From the NCBI GenBank assembly GCA_024398875.1, contig JAKSIJ010000003.1, positions 1 through 64,000 on the forward strand: 64,000 nt of DNA. The letters run 5' to 3'. The position numbers were made by a program, and so were the translations under genes. The DNA comes from Fibrobacter sp. (lineage in GTDB: Bacteria; Fibrobacterota; Fibrobacteria; Fibrobacterales; Fibrobacteraceae). Under the pieces are notes generated by a model. That model searched no databases, had not been told where the DNA came from, and worked only from the letters and a program-made list of their open reading frames with translations. How positions within the stretch are numbered: position 1 is the first letter of the stretch; the number at the start of each line of letters is the position of its first letter. Below are positions 1 to 8,135 of the stretch, in pieces.

Positions 1-909
1 CAGTTCAAGTGGCCGGAGTACGAGCCCAAGAAAGGCAAGATAAAGAAAGATGAAATGTATCGCTATGTGAAGTTCACTCAAGCGAATGGCTGGAAGTTGC
101 GTGGACACGCCCTCATGTGGGGCCATCAAGGATATGGTTTCGACAAGCATTATTCCAACCCCAATAAGCCTAAGGAATGCGCTGATTTCGGAAAATATCT
201 GAAGGCACGCATTGACCGTGATTTGGCAGAATACAAGGGCAAGATTTCTGAATACGACGTTTGGAACGAGCCCCTTCATGAATCCTACACATTTGAAATG
301 TGTGGCTGGAACTATCTGGATAGTGCCTTCATCTGGGCCCATAAGGCTGACCCCGATGCTCGACTTTACATCAACGATTATAACGTCGTGGCCGCAGGCG
401 AAACAGATCGTTACGTCACCCTCATCAAGGGTATGCTGGATCGTAAGGTTCCCGTGCAGGGAATTGGCGTCCAGTGCCACTTCAACGCTCGCCCAGTAGT
501 TCCAGGTCTTATCAAGGAACGCTTGGACAAGTTGGCTGCATTGGGCCTCCCCATCAAGGTGACGGAACTGGATTTCGGTACCTGGGATCAGGGCATGACT
601 CTGACGGAAGAAAAGCAGGCCGATGAATATGAAAAGTTCATCCGTTCCGCCTTCAGTCATCCGGCTGTGGTGGGAATCGTGCTGTGGGGATTCTGGGATA
701 ACCGCCACTGGATTAAGAATGGCGGTATCATCAAGGCCGACAAGACCGAGAAGGAAGCTGCAAAGCGCATCTATGATTTGTGGCACAAGGTCTGGACCAC
801 GGAAGCTACTGCTGTCGCAGGCCCGGATGGTGTGGCCAAATTCCACGGCTTCAAGGGTCGCTATCAGGTGACCATCAAGGGTCAGACTTCTACACAGGAC
901 GTGTGGTAA
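1..909 (+). CDS. GH10 endo-1,4-beta-xylanase, 3' part
   Basis: The frame is open from base 1, so the 5' end lies outside the window. The first visible residues contain FKWPEYEPKKGK, the conserved GH10 entry motif. The acid/base glutamate is the E of VWNEP (bases 268-270) and the nucleophile is the E of VTELDF (565-567); both are intact, so the enzyme should cut internal bonds of xylan. After the barrel (ending near WHKVW) comes a tail of about 30 residues containing GPDGVAKFHGFKG, which looks like the small beta-strand extension seen after some GH10 domains. Signal peptide and any binding modules cannot be seen. A terminator follows at once. Confidence 0.93.
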   Translation, partial: QFKWPEYEPKKGKIKKDEMYRYVKFTQANGWKLRGHALMWGHQGYGFDKHYSNPNKPKECADFGKYLKARIDRDLAEYKGKISEYDVWNEPLHESYTFEMCGWNYLDSAFIWAHKADPDARLYINDYNVVAAGETDRYVTLIKGMLDRKVPVQGIGVQCHFNARPVVPGLIKERLDKLAALGLPIKVTELDFGTWDQGMTLTEEKQADEYEKFIRSAFSHPAVVGIVLWGFWDNRHWIKNGGIIKADKTEKEAAKRIYDLWHKVWTTEATAVAGPDGVAKFHGFKGRYQVTIKGQTSTQDVW

Positions 910-934
910 TTTTGACCGGCTGTTGCTGAATTTA

Positions 935-963
935 AAATCCCGGGCTTCGGCTCGGGATTTTTT
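935..963 (+). terminator. Rho-independent terminator after the xylanase
   Basis: A ten-base stem (AAATCCCGGG with CTCGGGATTT, one G-T pair) is followed by a T run. It lies 25 bases past the xylanase stop. Confidence 0.8.
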
Positions 964-1004
964 AATGATATTTCTATAGCGGTTTGCGGGATGTGGTATG
1001 CAGT

Positions 1005-2228
1005 TTACCGCAGCGGGTATTCCCGATATTCGGAAACGCCGAATTCCTGACGCAGGTAATCCCAGCGGACCAGGCGGTTCTTCCAGAAGTACTTGCGGTA
1101 CAAGCGGCGGGCAACGCGGCTTGTGAGTTCGTAAGGAATGGTGTGGTGGTCGTCAGCCACACTTTCCATGGAAATGCGGAAGTCCATTTCGCCATTCACC
1201 ACATCGACGGTTTCACCAACTTGCACGTCGGGAATGTGGCTCACGTCCACCATGGTGGCGTCCATGCACACACGACCAAGAATGGGGCAGAGTTGCCCGC
1301 GAATCATGACGAAACCTTTGTTGTATTCGCCGCGGAGATAGCCGTCGCCATAACCGATGGCGATTGTCGCAATCCGCGTAGGCTGTTGGGCCATCCAGTA
1401 GCCACCGTATGAAACCGTCTCGCCGGGCTTCACTTCGTGAATGTGGCGGATGGTAGACTTGATTTTCATGACGGGCTTGATGGGCCACGGAGAAGGCATT
1501 GCTCCCATGCAGTTGTAGCCATAAAGGGCGAGACCTGGCCGCACCATGTCAAAATGACTTTCAGGATGGGTAAGCGTGCCTGCAGAACTGCTGCAGTGGC
1601 AAATAGCAGGGCGTAAGCCTTCCGCTTGCAACACATCCACCAAACGGGTGAACCTCTGAATTTGGATTTCCGTCTTCGGGTTCCCAGGCATATCGGCCGT
1701 AGCCAGGTGAGTGAACATGCCTTCAAACCGCAGATACTTCAAGTTCAGAACCGCGCGGATTGTGTCAAAGTCCTCGGCATCAAAACCATAGCGGTTCATG
1801 CCAGAATCAATCTTCAAATGAGCTTTGCAGGTAGTGCCCGTTTCGCCCAGGAACTTGTCGAAGGCGATGGCGGTACGCAAATCTGTAATGGCAGCCGTAA
1901 GCTGGAATTCCACAAAGTAGGCAAAGTCTGAGGGTGTGCAGGGGCCAAGCACCAAGATGGGAAGATCCATGCCATACTGGCGCAGCAGCATGCCTTCGCT
2001 GATGTGGGCCACACCCAGATAGTCCGCACCGCCTTCACGAGCGGCAAAAGAGCAGGCCAAGCTTCCGTGACCGTAGGAATCCGCTTTTACAGGAAGGAGA
2101 ATTTTCGTATTGGCGGGAATCTGGCTTCTGATAAAACGGATGTTGTTGCAGAGGGCGTCTAAATTGATTTCAATCCAGTTCGGGCGCGCAATTTTATTCA
2201 AATCGGGAGGATTCTGTAAAAGCTTCAT
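1005..2228 (-). CDS. alr: Alanine racemase
   Basis: PLP enzyme interconverting L- and D-alanine for peptidoglycan, cytoplasmic. The PLP lysine is K48 in PVKADSYGHG, and the second catalytic base is the tyrosine in AIGYGDGYLR. The substrate-side motif GRVCMDATMVDV is also present. The protein has 407 residues, slightly longer than the usual 360-390, with a basic tail of about 30 residues (from YRKYFWKN on). The gene is monocistronic and diverges from the chorismate mutase operon, with about 70 bases between the two starts. Confidence 0.95.
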   Translation of the reverse strand: MKLLQNPPDLNKIARPNWIEINLDALCNNIRFIRSQIPANTKILLPVKADSYGHGSLACSFAAREGGADYLGVAHISEGMLLRQYGMDLPILVLGPCTPSDFAYFVEFQLTAAITDLRTAIAFDKFLGETGTTCKAHLKIDSGMNRYGFDAEDFDTIRAVLNLKYLRFEGMFTHLATADMPGNPKTEIQIQRFTRLVDVLQAEGLRPAICHCSSSAGTLTHPESHFDMVRPGLALYGYNCMGAMPSPWPIKPVMKIKSTIRHIHEVKPGETVSYGGYWMAQQPTRIATIAIGYGDGYLRGEYNKGFVMIRGQLCPILGRVCMDATMVDVSHIPDVQVGETVDVVNGEMDFRISMESVADDHHTIPYELTSRVARRLYRKYFWKNRLVRWDYLRQEFGVSEYREYPLR

Positions 2229-2298
2229 GATGCCTTAAATATAAATAACTCCCTCGCTAAAAAATGGCCTTCACAGGATATTTACTATTTTTCGCAGC

Positions 2299-2562
2299 AT
2301 GGAAATTGATGACTGGCGAAACCGCATAGACGCAATGAATGACGAAATTATCGCTCTTTTGAACAAGAGGGCTGTTTGTGCGGCTGAAATTGGCAAACTG
2401 AAGAAAGAGTTGGGTTTGCCGGTTTTGGATGCCAGTCGCGAAAATGAGGTCCTGGAAGCTGTGGGGGAGAAGGCCGTAAAAGCTGGTGGTCCCCTGACTG
2501 CAGAATCCGTCAAGAAGATTTTCCAGGCCATCATGGAAGAGACTCGCAAGGTGGAGGACTAG
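2299..2562 (+). CDS. Chorismate mutase, AroQ type
   Basis: An 87-residue all-helical protein beginning MEIDDWRNRIDAMNDEIIALL, the standard AroQ helix 1 (R8, D11). The later motif EIGKLKKELGLPVLDASRE carries the conserved K and the R/E pair that bind chorismate. It converts chorismate to prephenate for Phe and Tyr. Its TAG stop directly abuts the ATG of the prephenate dehydrogenase gene, so the two are translationally coupled; in many bacteria these activities are fused. No clear Shine-Dalgarno precedes the ATG. Confidence 0.9.
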   Translation: MEIDDWRNRIDAMNDEIIALLNKRAVCAAEIGKLKKELGLPVLDASRENEVLEAVGEKAVKAGGPLTAESVKKIFQAIMEETRKVED

Positions 2563-3729
2563 ATGAAGCGCATCACATTGGTGGGCTTTGGCCTCCTTGC
2601 CAGTTCCATTGCCGCTGCCGTCAAACAGGCTAAATTGCCTGCGGTCATTCGTGCAGTGAGTTCCGCGACGACTCTTGCGCGGGCTCGCGAACTTGGCCTG
2701 GCTGATGAATTTTTTGAGTACGAAGCCGCTGAGGAATGGTCCAAAGACAGCGACCTGATTCTCCTTTGCGGCCCCATCCTTCACATTTTGAAGTGCATTG
2801 ACGCCCTAAGCAAGATTACACCGCAAAATCCGTGCTTGGTGAGCGACATCGGCAGCACCAAGGTGGAGATTTGCAAGGCCGGTGCAAAATTGTCGGCCCC
2901 CTTCCGCTTTGTAGGGAGCCACCCCATGGCGGGTTCTGAAAAACGGGGTTGCGAACATCACGACCCGGCTATTTTTGAAAATGCCTACTGGTTCATTTGT
3001 CCGCCGGAAGGAACCGAGGAATCTGTTTATTCGCCGCTTCTTGATTTGGTAAAGTTTGTCGGGGCGAACGCGGTGGTGTTCCCTCCGGAGCATCACGACA
3101 GGACGATGGCCTGGGTGAGCCACATGCCTCAGATGCTCAGTTCCACCTTGGCGGCGAACATTCCCGAACGCTTGCTCAGTCACAACTACCAGCATTACGC
3201 GGGCCGGGCATTTAGAGATATGACACGCATTGCCGCCAGTGGCTGGGGGATGTGGCACGACATTTCCGTCACCAATCGGGATGAGATGGTGCGGGCCCTT
3301 ACCGAAGTCCGCGATGGCGTAGACAAGACCATTGAAGCCATGAAAAAACTCAATGTGGTGGAAAACGGAATGCCTGCTGGCGGTATTTTTGGTAACCCTG
3401 GCGCAGGGTCAACAGAGGCTGATAACAGTGCCGCGCTTGCGGACATTTTCAAGGCCGGTAATGATGGCCGTGCAAGCCTTTTTGCTCCAGGACGCAATGC
3501 CTCTGCCGCATTTTTTGAAGTGACGGTAATGCTGAAGGATGAGCCTGGCGCACTTTTGGCGGTAATGGAACCATTGGCGAAGGCCGGCATCAATATTCGG
3601 GATATTGAACTGATGAAGGTTCGGGAGAACATTGCGGGCACATTGCTTCTTGCCTTCAAGACGCAGACCGCGGCAGCTCGCGCAATTCAGATTCTCAGAG
3701 ATCTCGGGCTCGAGGCAAAGGAACGGTAG
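2563..3729 (+). CDS. tyrA: Prephenate dehydrogenase with C-terminal ACT domain
   Basis: A 388-residue TyrA. The N-terminus has a Rossmann fold with VGFGLLASSIAAAVK as the dinucleotide loop. The catalytic histidine is in GSHPMAGSEKRG. The all-helical dimerisation domain contains HMPQMLSSTLA. Residues from about 315 form an ACT domain (FEVTVMLKDEPGALLAVMEPL), the usual tyrosine-sensing feedback module. It oxidatively decarboxylates prephenate to 4-hydroxyphenylpyruvate. The stop codon abuts the next gene's ATG. Confidence 0.93.
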   Translation: MKRITLVGFGLLASSIAAAVKQAKLPAVIRAVSSATTLARARELGLADEFFEYEAAEEWSKDSDLILLCGPILHILKCIDALSKITPQNPCLVSDIGSTKVEICKAGAKLSAPFRFVGSHPMAGSEKRGCEHHDPAIFENAYWFICPPEGTEESVYSPLLDLVKFVGANAVVFPPEHHDRTMAWVSHMPQMLSSTLAANIPERLLSHNYQHYAGRAFRDMTRIAASGWGMWHDISVTNRDEMVRALTEVRDGVDKTIEAMKKLNVVENGMPAGGIFGNPGAGSTEADNSAALADIFKAGNDGRASLFAPGRNASAAFFEVTVMLKDEPGALLAVMEPLAKAGINIRDIELMKVRENIAGTLLLAFKTQTAAARAIQILRDLGLEAKER

Positions 3730-5136
3730 ATGGAATTTCTTTTGAATCCAGATCGGGAACGCATGAACCTCACACTCGTGATGGCATTGCTTGTCAATGG
3801 CCGTACGGTTCTGGAGGATTTTTCATGGCCAAGTGGTGCGGAGCGTTTTGCTAATGCCCTCAAGGAATTCGGATTGGAATATGCAACTCAGGGCCATCAG
3901 TTGGTGCTGACGGGGAAGGGCTTCCAGTATAGCCTGCCTTCGGTTCTGCCCTGTGATTTTGGGGAGCTGGAAAATGTGCTTCTCTGGACGCTAGCCAGCA
4001 AGGATTCCGAGCAGCTTTATACTTTTATTGCGCCAGAAACCGCGGGCGATGTTACTTCGGGCGATGTTACTTCGGGTGCGGACTCCGCTTCGCCGTTGGA
4101 ATCCGCCAAGCAGCTTTTGCAGAAGTACTTCAAGATAAAGCCGCAAATCGATGAACCGGGAAAGTTCGTCTTCAGTTTCGAGCCTGCAGAGCCCAGTATC
4201 AGGAAGGATACCTCGGGCAGCATCCCGTACATCATGCGAAACCGCCTCCTCATTCGGGCCCTTGTTCGGAGCGAATACCTCACCTTTGAAGAGAAATCTC
4301 CGGTTCGGGATCAGCTCACGAGAATGTTCCAGTTCTTTGGCGTGGCGCTCAAGTACGAGGGCCGCGGCATGGAGCAGTTGAGCGAGTTCGAACGCCGCCT
4401 CATGATGGCGCAGGGCAAAAAAATTGAGCGCACGCAGACCACGGAACTTTCCGAGACCCGCGTGCTTACCGCCCACGACTACTTTGTTCCCGGAGATACC
4501 TCCGAGGCTGTGTCGATTGTCGTTTTGACGGCAGTGGGGAATGTCCCGAAGGAAAATGCGGTCAAGATTCTCAATGTGGATTTGAACACCAGCCGCTCGG
4601 GAGCGATTTCTTGCCTCAAGCGCATGGGTGTGAATGTGGACAACGCCACTCGTCGCGAAAAGTTTGGCGACGTGTTTGGCGATTTGGATGTGTTCCCCAT
4701 GGCCGCAGGCAAACGCTTGCAGGGGCGCCGTTTTGGCGAAGACGCTGTGGCATCTAGTCTCAGCGAGTATGCGCTTCTGGCTGTTGCCGCCTGCTTTGCA
4801 GAGGGTGAAACTATCCTCCGCCTGCCCAAGGAAAACCGCACTGCAATGCGGCCCATGAATGAATTTCTGGCAGAAAACCTCCGGAAGACGGGCGTGGAAG
4901 TGGGCGTCTACGAAGATGGCATGGTCATCCGTGGTATGGAAACTATCCTCAAGGGGAGTGACTTTAGCGCAGGCGAATGGCCGGAAGTCGGCCTTGCATT
5001 GACGGTTCTCTCGCTTGCCCTTCAAAATGACGAACCTATCAAAGGTGCGGATTTGGTGGAAGCGACTTATCCGGGAATTCTCGCAAAGCTCGAGCAGGTG
5101 CTAGTTTCGGAGAAAACAGAGGAGGTTGAATCGTGA
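3730..5136 (+). CDS. Highly divergent EPSP synthase (AroA)-like protein
   Basis: The second half matches EPSP synthase motif by motif: KSPVRDQLTRMFQFFGV, VPGDTSEAVSIVVLTAV, LNTSRSGAISCLKRMGV, LLAVAACFAEGETILRL and NLRKTGVEV. The residues that bind shikimate-3-phosphate and PEP look lost. The N-terminal KSxSxR signature is replaced by NPDRERMNLT, no NAGTxxR motif is seen, and the catalytic aspartate of the DEFPLLAVAA motif aligns with S in LSEYALLAVAA. Length (468) is normal to slightly long. Position after chorismate mutase and TyrA points to aromatic biosynthesis, but a working EPSP synthase cannot be assumed; it may be a regulatory or structural paralogue. It overlaps nadK by four bases. 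Confidence 0.7.
   Translation: MEFLLNPDRERMNLTLVMALLVNGRTVLEDFSWPSGAERFANALKEFGLEYATQGHQLVLTGKGFQYSLPSVLPCDFGELENVLLWTLASKDSEQLYTFIAPETAGDVTSGDVTSGADSASPLESAKQLLQKYFKIKPQIDEPGKFVFSFEPAEPSIRKDTSGSIPYIMRNRLLIRALVRSEYLTFEEKSPVRDQLTRMFQFFGVALKYEGRGMEQLSEFERRLMMAQGKKIERTQTTELSETRVLTAHDYFVPGDTSEAVSIVVLTAVGNVPKENAVKILNVDLNTSRSGAISCLKRMGVNVDNATRREKFGDVFGDLDVFPMAAGKRLQGRRFGEDAVASSLSEYALLAVAACFAEGETILRLPKENRTAMRPMNEFLAENLRKTGVEVGVYEDGMVIRGMETILKGSDFSAGEWPEVGLALTVLSLALQNDEPIKGADLVEATYPGILAKLEQVLVSEKTEEVES
4046..4075 (+). repeat. 15-bp tandem duplication inside the aroA-like gene
   Basis: Two exact copies of GCGATGTTACTTCGG (4046-4060 and 4061-4075) encode GDVTSGDVTSG in a low-complexity loop between domains. 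The duplication keeps the frame. Confidence 0.9.
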
Positions 5137-6041
5137 TTTCCTTGAAGATTAATCCTCAGGCCTCCATGTTCAAGAAGATTGGAATTGTTGGTTTCAAAGA
5201 CAAAAGCGCCGACTTGGCTTGCGCCTTGAATCAGATTTCCGTGTGGGCCTTGATTCACAAGGACGTGACCTTCTGCGCTCTTGAATCCCTCCGCGGGCTT
5301 GCCAACAAACCCATCCGCGTTGTCAAGGAATCTGCACTCCGCAAGTGCGATTTGCTTCTGGCCATTGGTGGCGATGGTACTGTTTTGACTGCGGCTCACA
5401 TTGCCCTCGGCTATGGCATCCCTATTCTCGGCGTGAACGCGGGCCGTGTGGGATTTCTGGCGGAAACCCGCGTGGAAGATCTCAAGCGCACCTTGGACGA
5501 CCTTGCCGCAGGCGATTTCTCCACCCGCGAGCGCATGATGATTGATGCTAGTGTCATGCGGGGCAAAAAGTGCATCTCCAAGCAGACGGTTTTGAATGAA
5601 GTACATGTCCGCGCTCATGCTCCTGAACGCATGGTGAACGTGAATGTGGAATATAACGGCACTGCCCTCACGGAATATTGGGCGGATTCCCTTCTGGTTT
5701 CTACGCCGACAGGTTCTACCGCCTATAATCTGGCGGCGGGCGGTCCTATTATCCATCCGGCGACGCCCGCAGTGGTGCTCACGCCTGTGGCTCCCAGTAG
5801 CCTCTCCATGCGCCCGCTGGTGCTTTCTCTTTCGCCCAAGACCCTGAAGATTTCTTCTACGGTGGAACGCCCCGTGGACATCGTTTTTGATGGCCGCATT
5901 ACCACGGTTTTGAATCCCGGCGAGTCCGTTGTCCTCACCGAAAGCAAGGCGGTGACTACATTCATCCGCATGCGCCATACAGGATTTGTCGGTGCCCTCA
6001 AAGAGAAGTTGGGTTGGACGGGCAAGCCCCGTTTGGCCTAA
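5133..6041 (+). CDS. nadK: NAD kinase
   Basis: Phosphorylates NAD to NADP. Motifs: LLAIGGDGTVLTAAHIA (GGDGT), VNAGRVGFLAE, NEVHVRAH, and DSLLVSTPTGSTAYNLAAGG; all catalytic positions are present. I chose the GTG at 5133 because a strong GGAGG lies seven bases upstream and the start overlaps the aroA-like stop as GTGA, typical of coupled genes. An internal ATG at 5166 is an alternative that would remove 11 residues. It is the last gene of the aromatic operon; NADP supply does not obviously belong to that pathway. Confidence 0.93.
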   Translation: MISLKINPQASMFKKIGIVGFKDKSADLACALNQISVWALIHKDVTFCALESLRGLANKPIRVVKESALRKCDLLLAIGGDGTVLTAAHIALGYGIPILGVNAGRVGFLAETRVEDLKRTLDDLAAGDFSTRERMMIDASVMRGKKCISKQTVLNEVHVRAHAPERMVNVNVEYNGTALTEYWADSLLVSTPTGSTAYNLAAGGPIIHPATPAVVLTPVAPSSLSMRPLVLSLSPKTLKISSTVERPVDIVFDGRITTVLNPGESVVLTESKAVTTFIRMRHTGFVGALKEKLGWTGKPRLA

Positions 6042-6055
6042 TCATTTATAAAATT

Positions 6056-6137
6056 TGCGTCATTATATCAGAAATTTTAAGGTAATTTCGGCTTTGCGTC
6101 ATTTTTTATCAAATAATGCCGCAATTTATGCGTCATT
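6056..6137 (+). promoter_or_regulatory. Triple TGCGTCATT repeat upstream of fic
   Basis: Three exact copies of TGCGTCATT at 6056-6064, 6095-6103 and 6129-6137 (steps of 39 and 34 bases) fill the gap before fic. A TATATT hexamer follows just after the third copy, near 6143. Repeated sites over a promoter suggest an operator; Fic proteins with a C-terminal winged helix can be autoregulatory, so self-binding is a reasonable guess. Confidence 0.5.
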
Positions 6138-6166
6138 ATTGCTATATTTACGCTATCGAGGCGATT

Positions 6167-7258
6167 ATGTATATTCACGAGAAACCGAATTGGACGCAAT
6201 TTTACTGGAATGCGGCGGAGGTGGACCCTCTAGTGAGCAAGGTGTGCCATGCTCAGGGTGTGCTGTATGGTCGTCTTTTGGGCCTTGGTTTTGATAACCG
6301 CATCAAGAATCTGGCGGATAACTTGACCAAGGATGTGGTTCGCTCGTCGGAGATTGAGGGAATTGAACTCAATATGGATGAGGTCCGCTCTTCGGTGGCG
6401 AATCGGCTTGGCATCGAGAACGACACGAACATCGCCCCGTCCCATAGGATAGAGGCGGTGGTGGAGGTGATGGTCTCTGCCATGGAGCATTACGACCAGT
6501 TGCTGACCGACGAGAAATTGTGGGGCTGGCAGTCGGCGTTCTTTCAGGATGGTCATAGCCGCGGTTCCCGCCTAGAGGTGGGGAGGTACAGAACTTGCGA
6601 GGAGCAGGTGGTTTCTGGAATGTTCGGTAGGGAGCGCGTGCATTACGAGGCGCCCAAGCCCGAGCGGGTACCCTTTGAGATGCGCCGCTTTTTGGAGTGG
6701 TTCAACGGCTACGATAACAAGCCCTGGGTTATCCGTTCTGCAATAGCCCACTTCTGGTTTGTCTGCATTCACCCCTTTGAGGATGGCAACGGACGTTTGG
6801 CTCGAATTCTTGCGGATATGCAGCTTGCTCGGGGCGAGGAGCTGCGGATGCGTTTTTACAATGTGTCGGGCCAAATCAACAAGGACCGCAAAAACTACTA
6901 CCGCATTCTGGAGGAGACTCAGAATGGTACGGGAGATATTACAAGGTGGCTGGTTTGGTTCATGCACACGCTCCTGTTTTCTTTGCAGGAGGCGGAGGAG
7001 TGCCTGGACCGGGTTCTTGTGAAGACGAACTTCTGGAATCATTTTGCGGAGGTGCCGCTGTCCGCCCGTCAGAAGAAAATCCTCAACCTGTACCTCAATG
7101 GTTATGAGGGAAAGATTTCTTCAAAGAATTGGGCTCACTTGGGGAAGTGTTCCTCGGATACGGCAAACCGCGACTTGCTGGACCTTTGCGAGAAGGGACT
7201 CATCACCTGCGATGACATGCTGGCCAAGCGCCGCACATATCATCTGGTGCAGGTTTAG
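6167..7258 (+). CDS. Fic family AMP-transferase, class II, DUF4172 N-terminus
   Basis: The start at 6167 is set by GAGG five bases upstream and by the N-terminus MYIHEKPNWTQFYWN, typical of DUF4172 Fic proteins; a longer frame from 6116 lacks support. The catalytic Fic motif is complete: HPFEDGNGRLAR. The inhibitory helix motif SSEIEG fits [S/T]xxxE[G/N] and lies before the Fic core, which makes this a class II, self-inhibited enzyme. Residues from about 300 form a winged-helix-like domain (SARQKKILNLYLNG through KRRTYHLV). It is expected to transfer AMP from ATP to a hydroxyl side chain of an unknown target. No separate antitoxin is seen. Confidence 0.9.
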   Translation: MYIHEKPNWTQFYWNAAEVDPLVSKVCHAQGVLYGRLLGLGFDNRIKNLADNLTKDVVRSSEIEGIELNMDEVRSSVANRLGIENDTNIAPSHRIEAVVEVMVSAMEHYDQLLTDEKLWGWQSAFFQDGHSRGSRLEVGRYRTCEEQVVSGMFGRERVHYEAPKPERVPFEMRRFLEWFNGYDNKPWVIRSAIAHFWFVCIHPFEDGNGRLARILADMQLARGEELRMRFYNVSGQINKDRKNYYRILEETQNGTGDITRWLVWFMHTLLFSLQEAEECLDRVLVKTNFWNHFAEVPLSARQKKILNLYLNGYEGKISSKNWAHLGKCSSDTANRDLLDLCEKGLITCDDMLAKRRTYHLVQV

Positions 7259-7275
7259 AACGCGAAAAGTGTAAA

Positions 7276-7866
7276 TTAAACCAAATCAGCGGCCCATTGT
7301 GGCAAATTTTCCACGTATTTTTTGAACATTTTCCCATCAACCATGCGGCACAGCAATCGTGGCAACTCGTTTTCTATGGAATTGTCGTAGACGTAGGCTC
7401 TGTCCACCAAAGAAAATGCCAAGGCTGCGTTGGCAAGAGATTTGTAATAGCGCGATATGATTTTAGAAATTGGAACTTCATGTCCTCCGTTAAGATATCG
7501 GTTTGTTATACGGAGAACGTTGATTGCCGGGTCGTTTGTGCAAACAAAAAACAAGCGGATGAAAAATTCGGCTTCTTTTGCCTTGCGGATAAATTCAATT
7601 TTTTCATCTGACGAAAAAACTGTTTCAAAGACGAAATTCTTTCTTTCGTCAAGACATTTGTATCGCATGTCCGTGGCAAGTTTCGCTGCTTTTAAAACTG
7701 CATCGGGCGAATTCCAGTCGCCAAAGGTTTTTTGGGCGATGTCGTCGGGATTGATGTAGACACTATCTGCCGCCCATTCATTATTTAATAACTGAATGGT
7801 TGTGGTTGTCTTACCCGATCCATTGGGGCCGGCTACAATGCAGAGGGTTGGCTTCAGTTCGGGCAT
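7276..7866 (-). CDS. Zeta-toxin-like P-loop kinase
   Basis: A 196-residue protein with a Walker A motif near the N-terminus (CIVAGPNGSGKTTTT), followed by INPDDIAQ and FETVFSSDEKIEFI, the order seen in zeta-toxin/PezT-like small kinases. Zeta toxins phosphorylate UDP-N-acetylglucosamine, but the substrate of this subgroup is not established. The ATG at 7866 overlaps the stop of the upstream small gene (TAATG) and follows GGGGA at good distance; an upstream TTG in frame is less likely. It forms a two-gene unit with that small gene, as in toxin-antitoxin pairs. Confidence 0.75.
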   Translation of the reverse strand: MPELKPTLCIVAGPNGSGKTTTTIQLLNNEWAADSVYINPDDIAQKTFGDWNSPDAVLKAAKLATDMRYKCLDERKNFVFETVFSSDEKIEFIRKAKEAEFFIRLFFVCTNDPAINVLRITNRYLNGGHEVPISKIISRYYKSLANAALAFSLVDRAYVYDNSIENELPRLLCRMVDGKMFKKYVENLPQWAADLV

Positions 7867-8075
7867 TATATTCCCCAATGCGCTTTTTTGTTAGCTATTT
7901 GAACCAAAACGTTCGCCTGCATACGTTGCTTGGCGGCCTCTGCTCTGAAGGTTGATTCCCGGGCTGCTGCACCAACACGTTCCATAAGAGCCTCCAATAA
8001 TTCATCGGAAGGTTCTTCCATGGAACTTAGCCTGTATTTTTTCAACTCTTCGTCGGCCATACTGGTAATATACAT
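7866..8075 (-). CDS. Small helical partner of the zeta-like kinase, possible antitoxin
   Basis: A 69-residue, charged, mostly helical protein (from MYITSMADEELKKY) ending HWGI. It resembles no antitoxin family that I recognise with certainty. Function is inferred only from its place: the toxin-like gene starts inside its stop codon. The start is uncertain: ATG at 8075 (GTGGA upstream) or ATG at 8060. The leader and first 14 codons resemble those of the membrane-protein gene starting at 16847. The gene starts just past a strong hairpin that ends the parC transcript. Confidence 0.6.
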   Translation of the reverse strand: MYITSMADEELKKYRLSSMEEPSDELLEALMERVGAAARESTFRAEAAKQRMQANVLVQIANKKAHWGI

Positions 8076-8083
8076 TTTTCCAC

Positions 8084-8116
8084 TAAAAGAGGAAGTCCAA
8101 AGGACTTCCTCTTTTA
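8084..8116 (-). terminator. Strong hairpin terminator after parC
   Basis: A perfect 15-bp inverted repeat (TAAAAGAGGAAGTCC and its complement) with a 3-base loop lies 20 bases past the parC stop. The A/T ends of the stem make it usable in both directions. Confidence 0.85.
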
Positions 8117-8135
8117 AGTTCACGAAAGGGGTAAT

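Noticed and set aside
2257-2784. Minus-strand frames opposite chorismate mutase and tyrA
   Set aside because: Antisense shadows of well-defined plus-strand genes.
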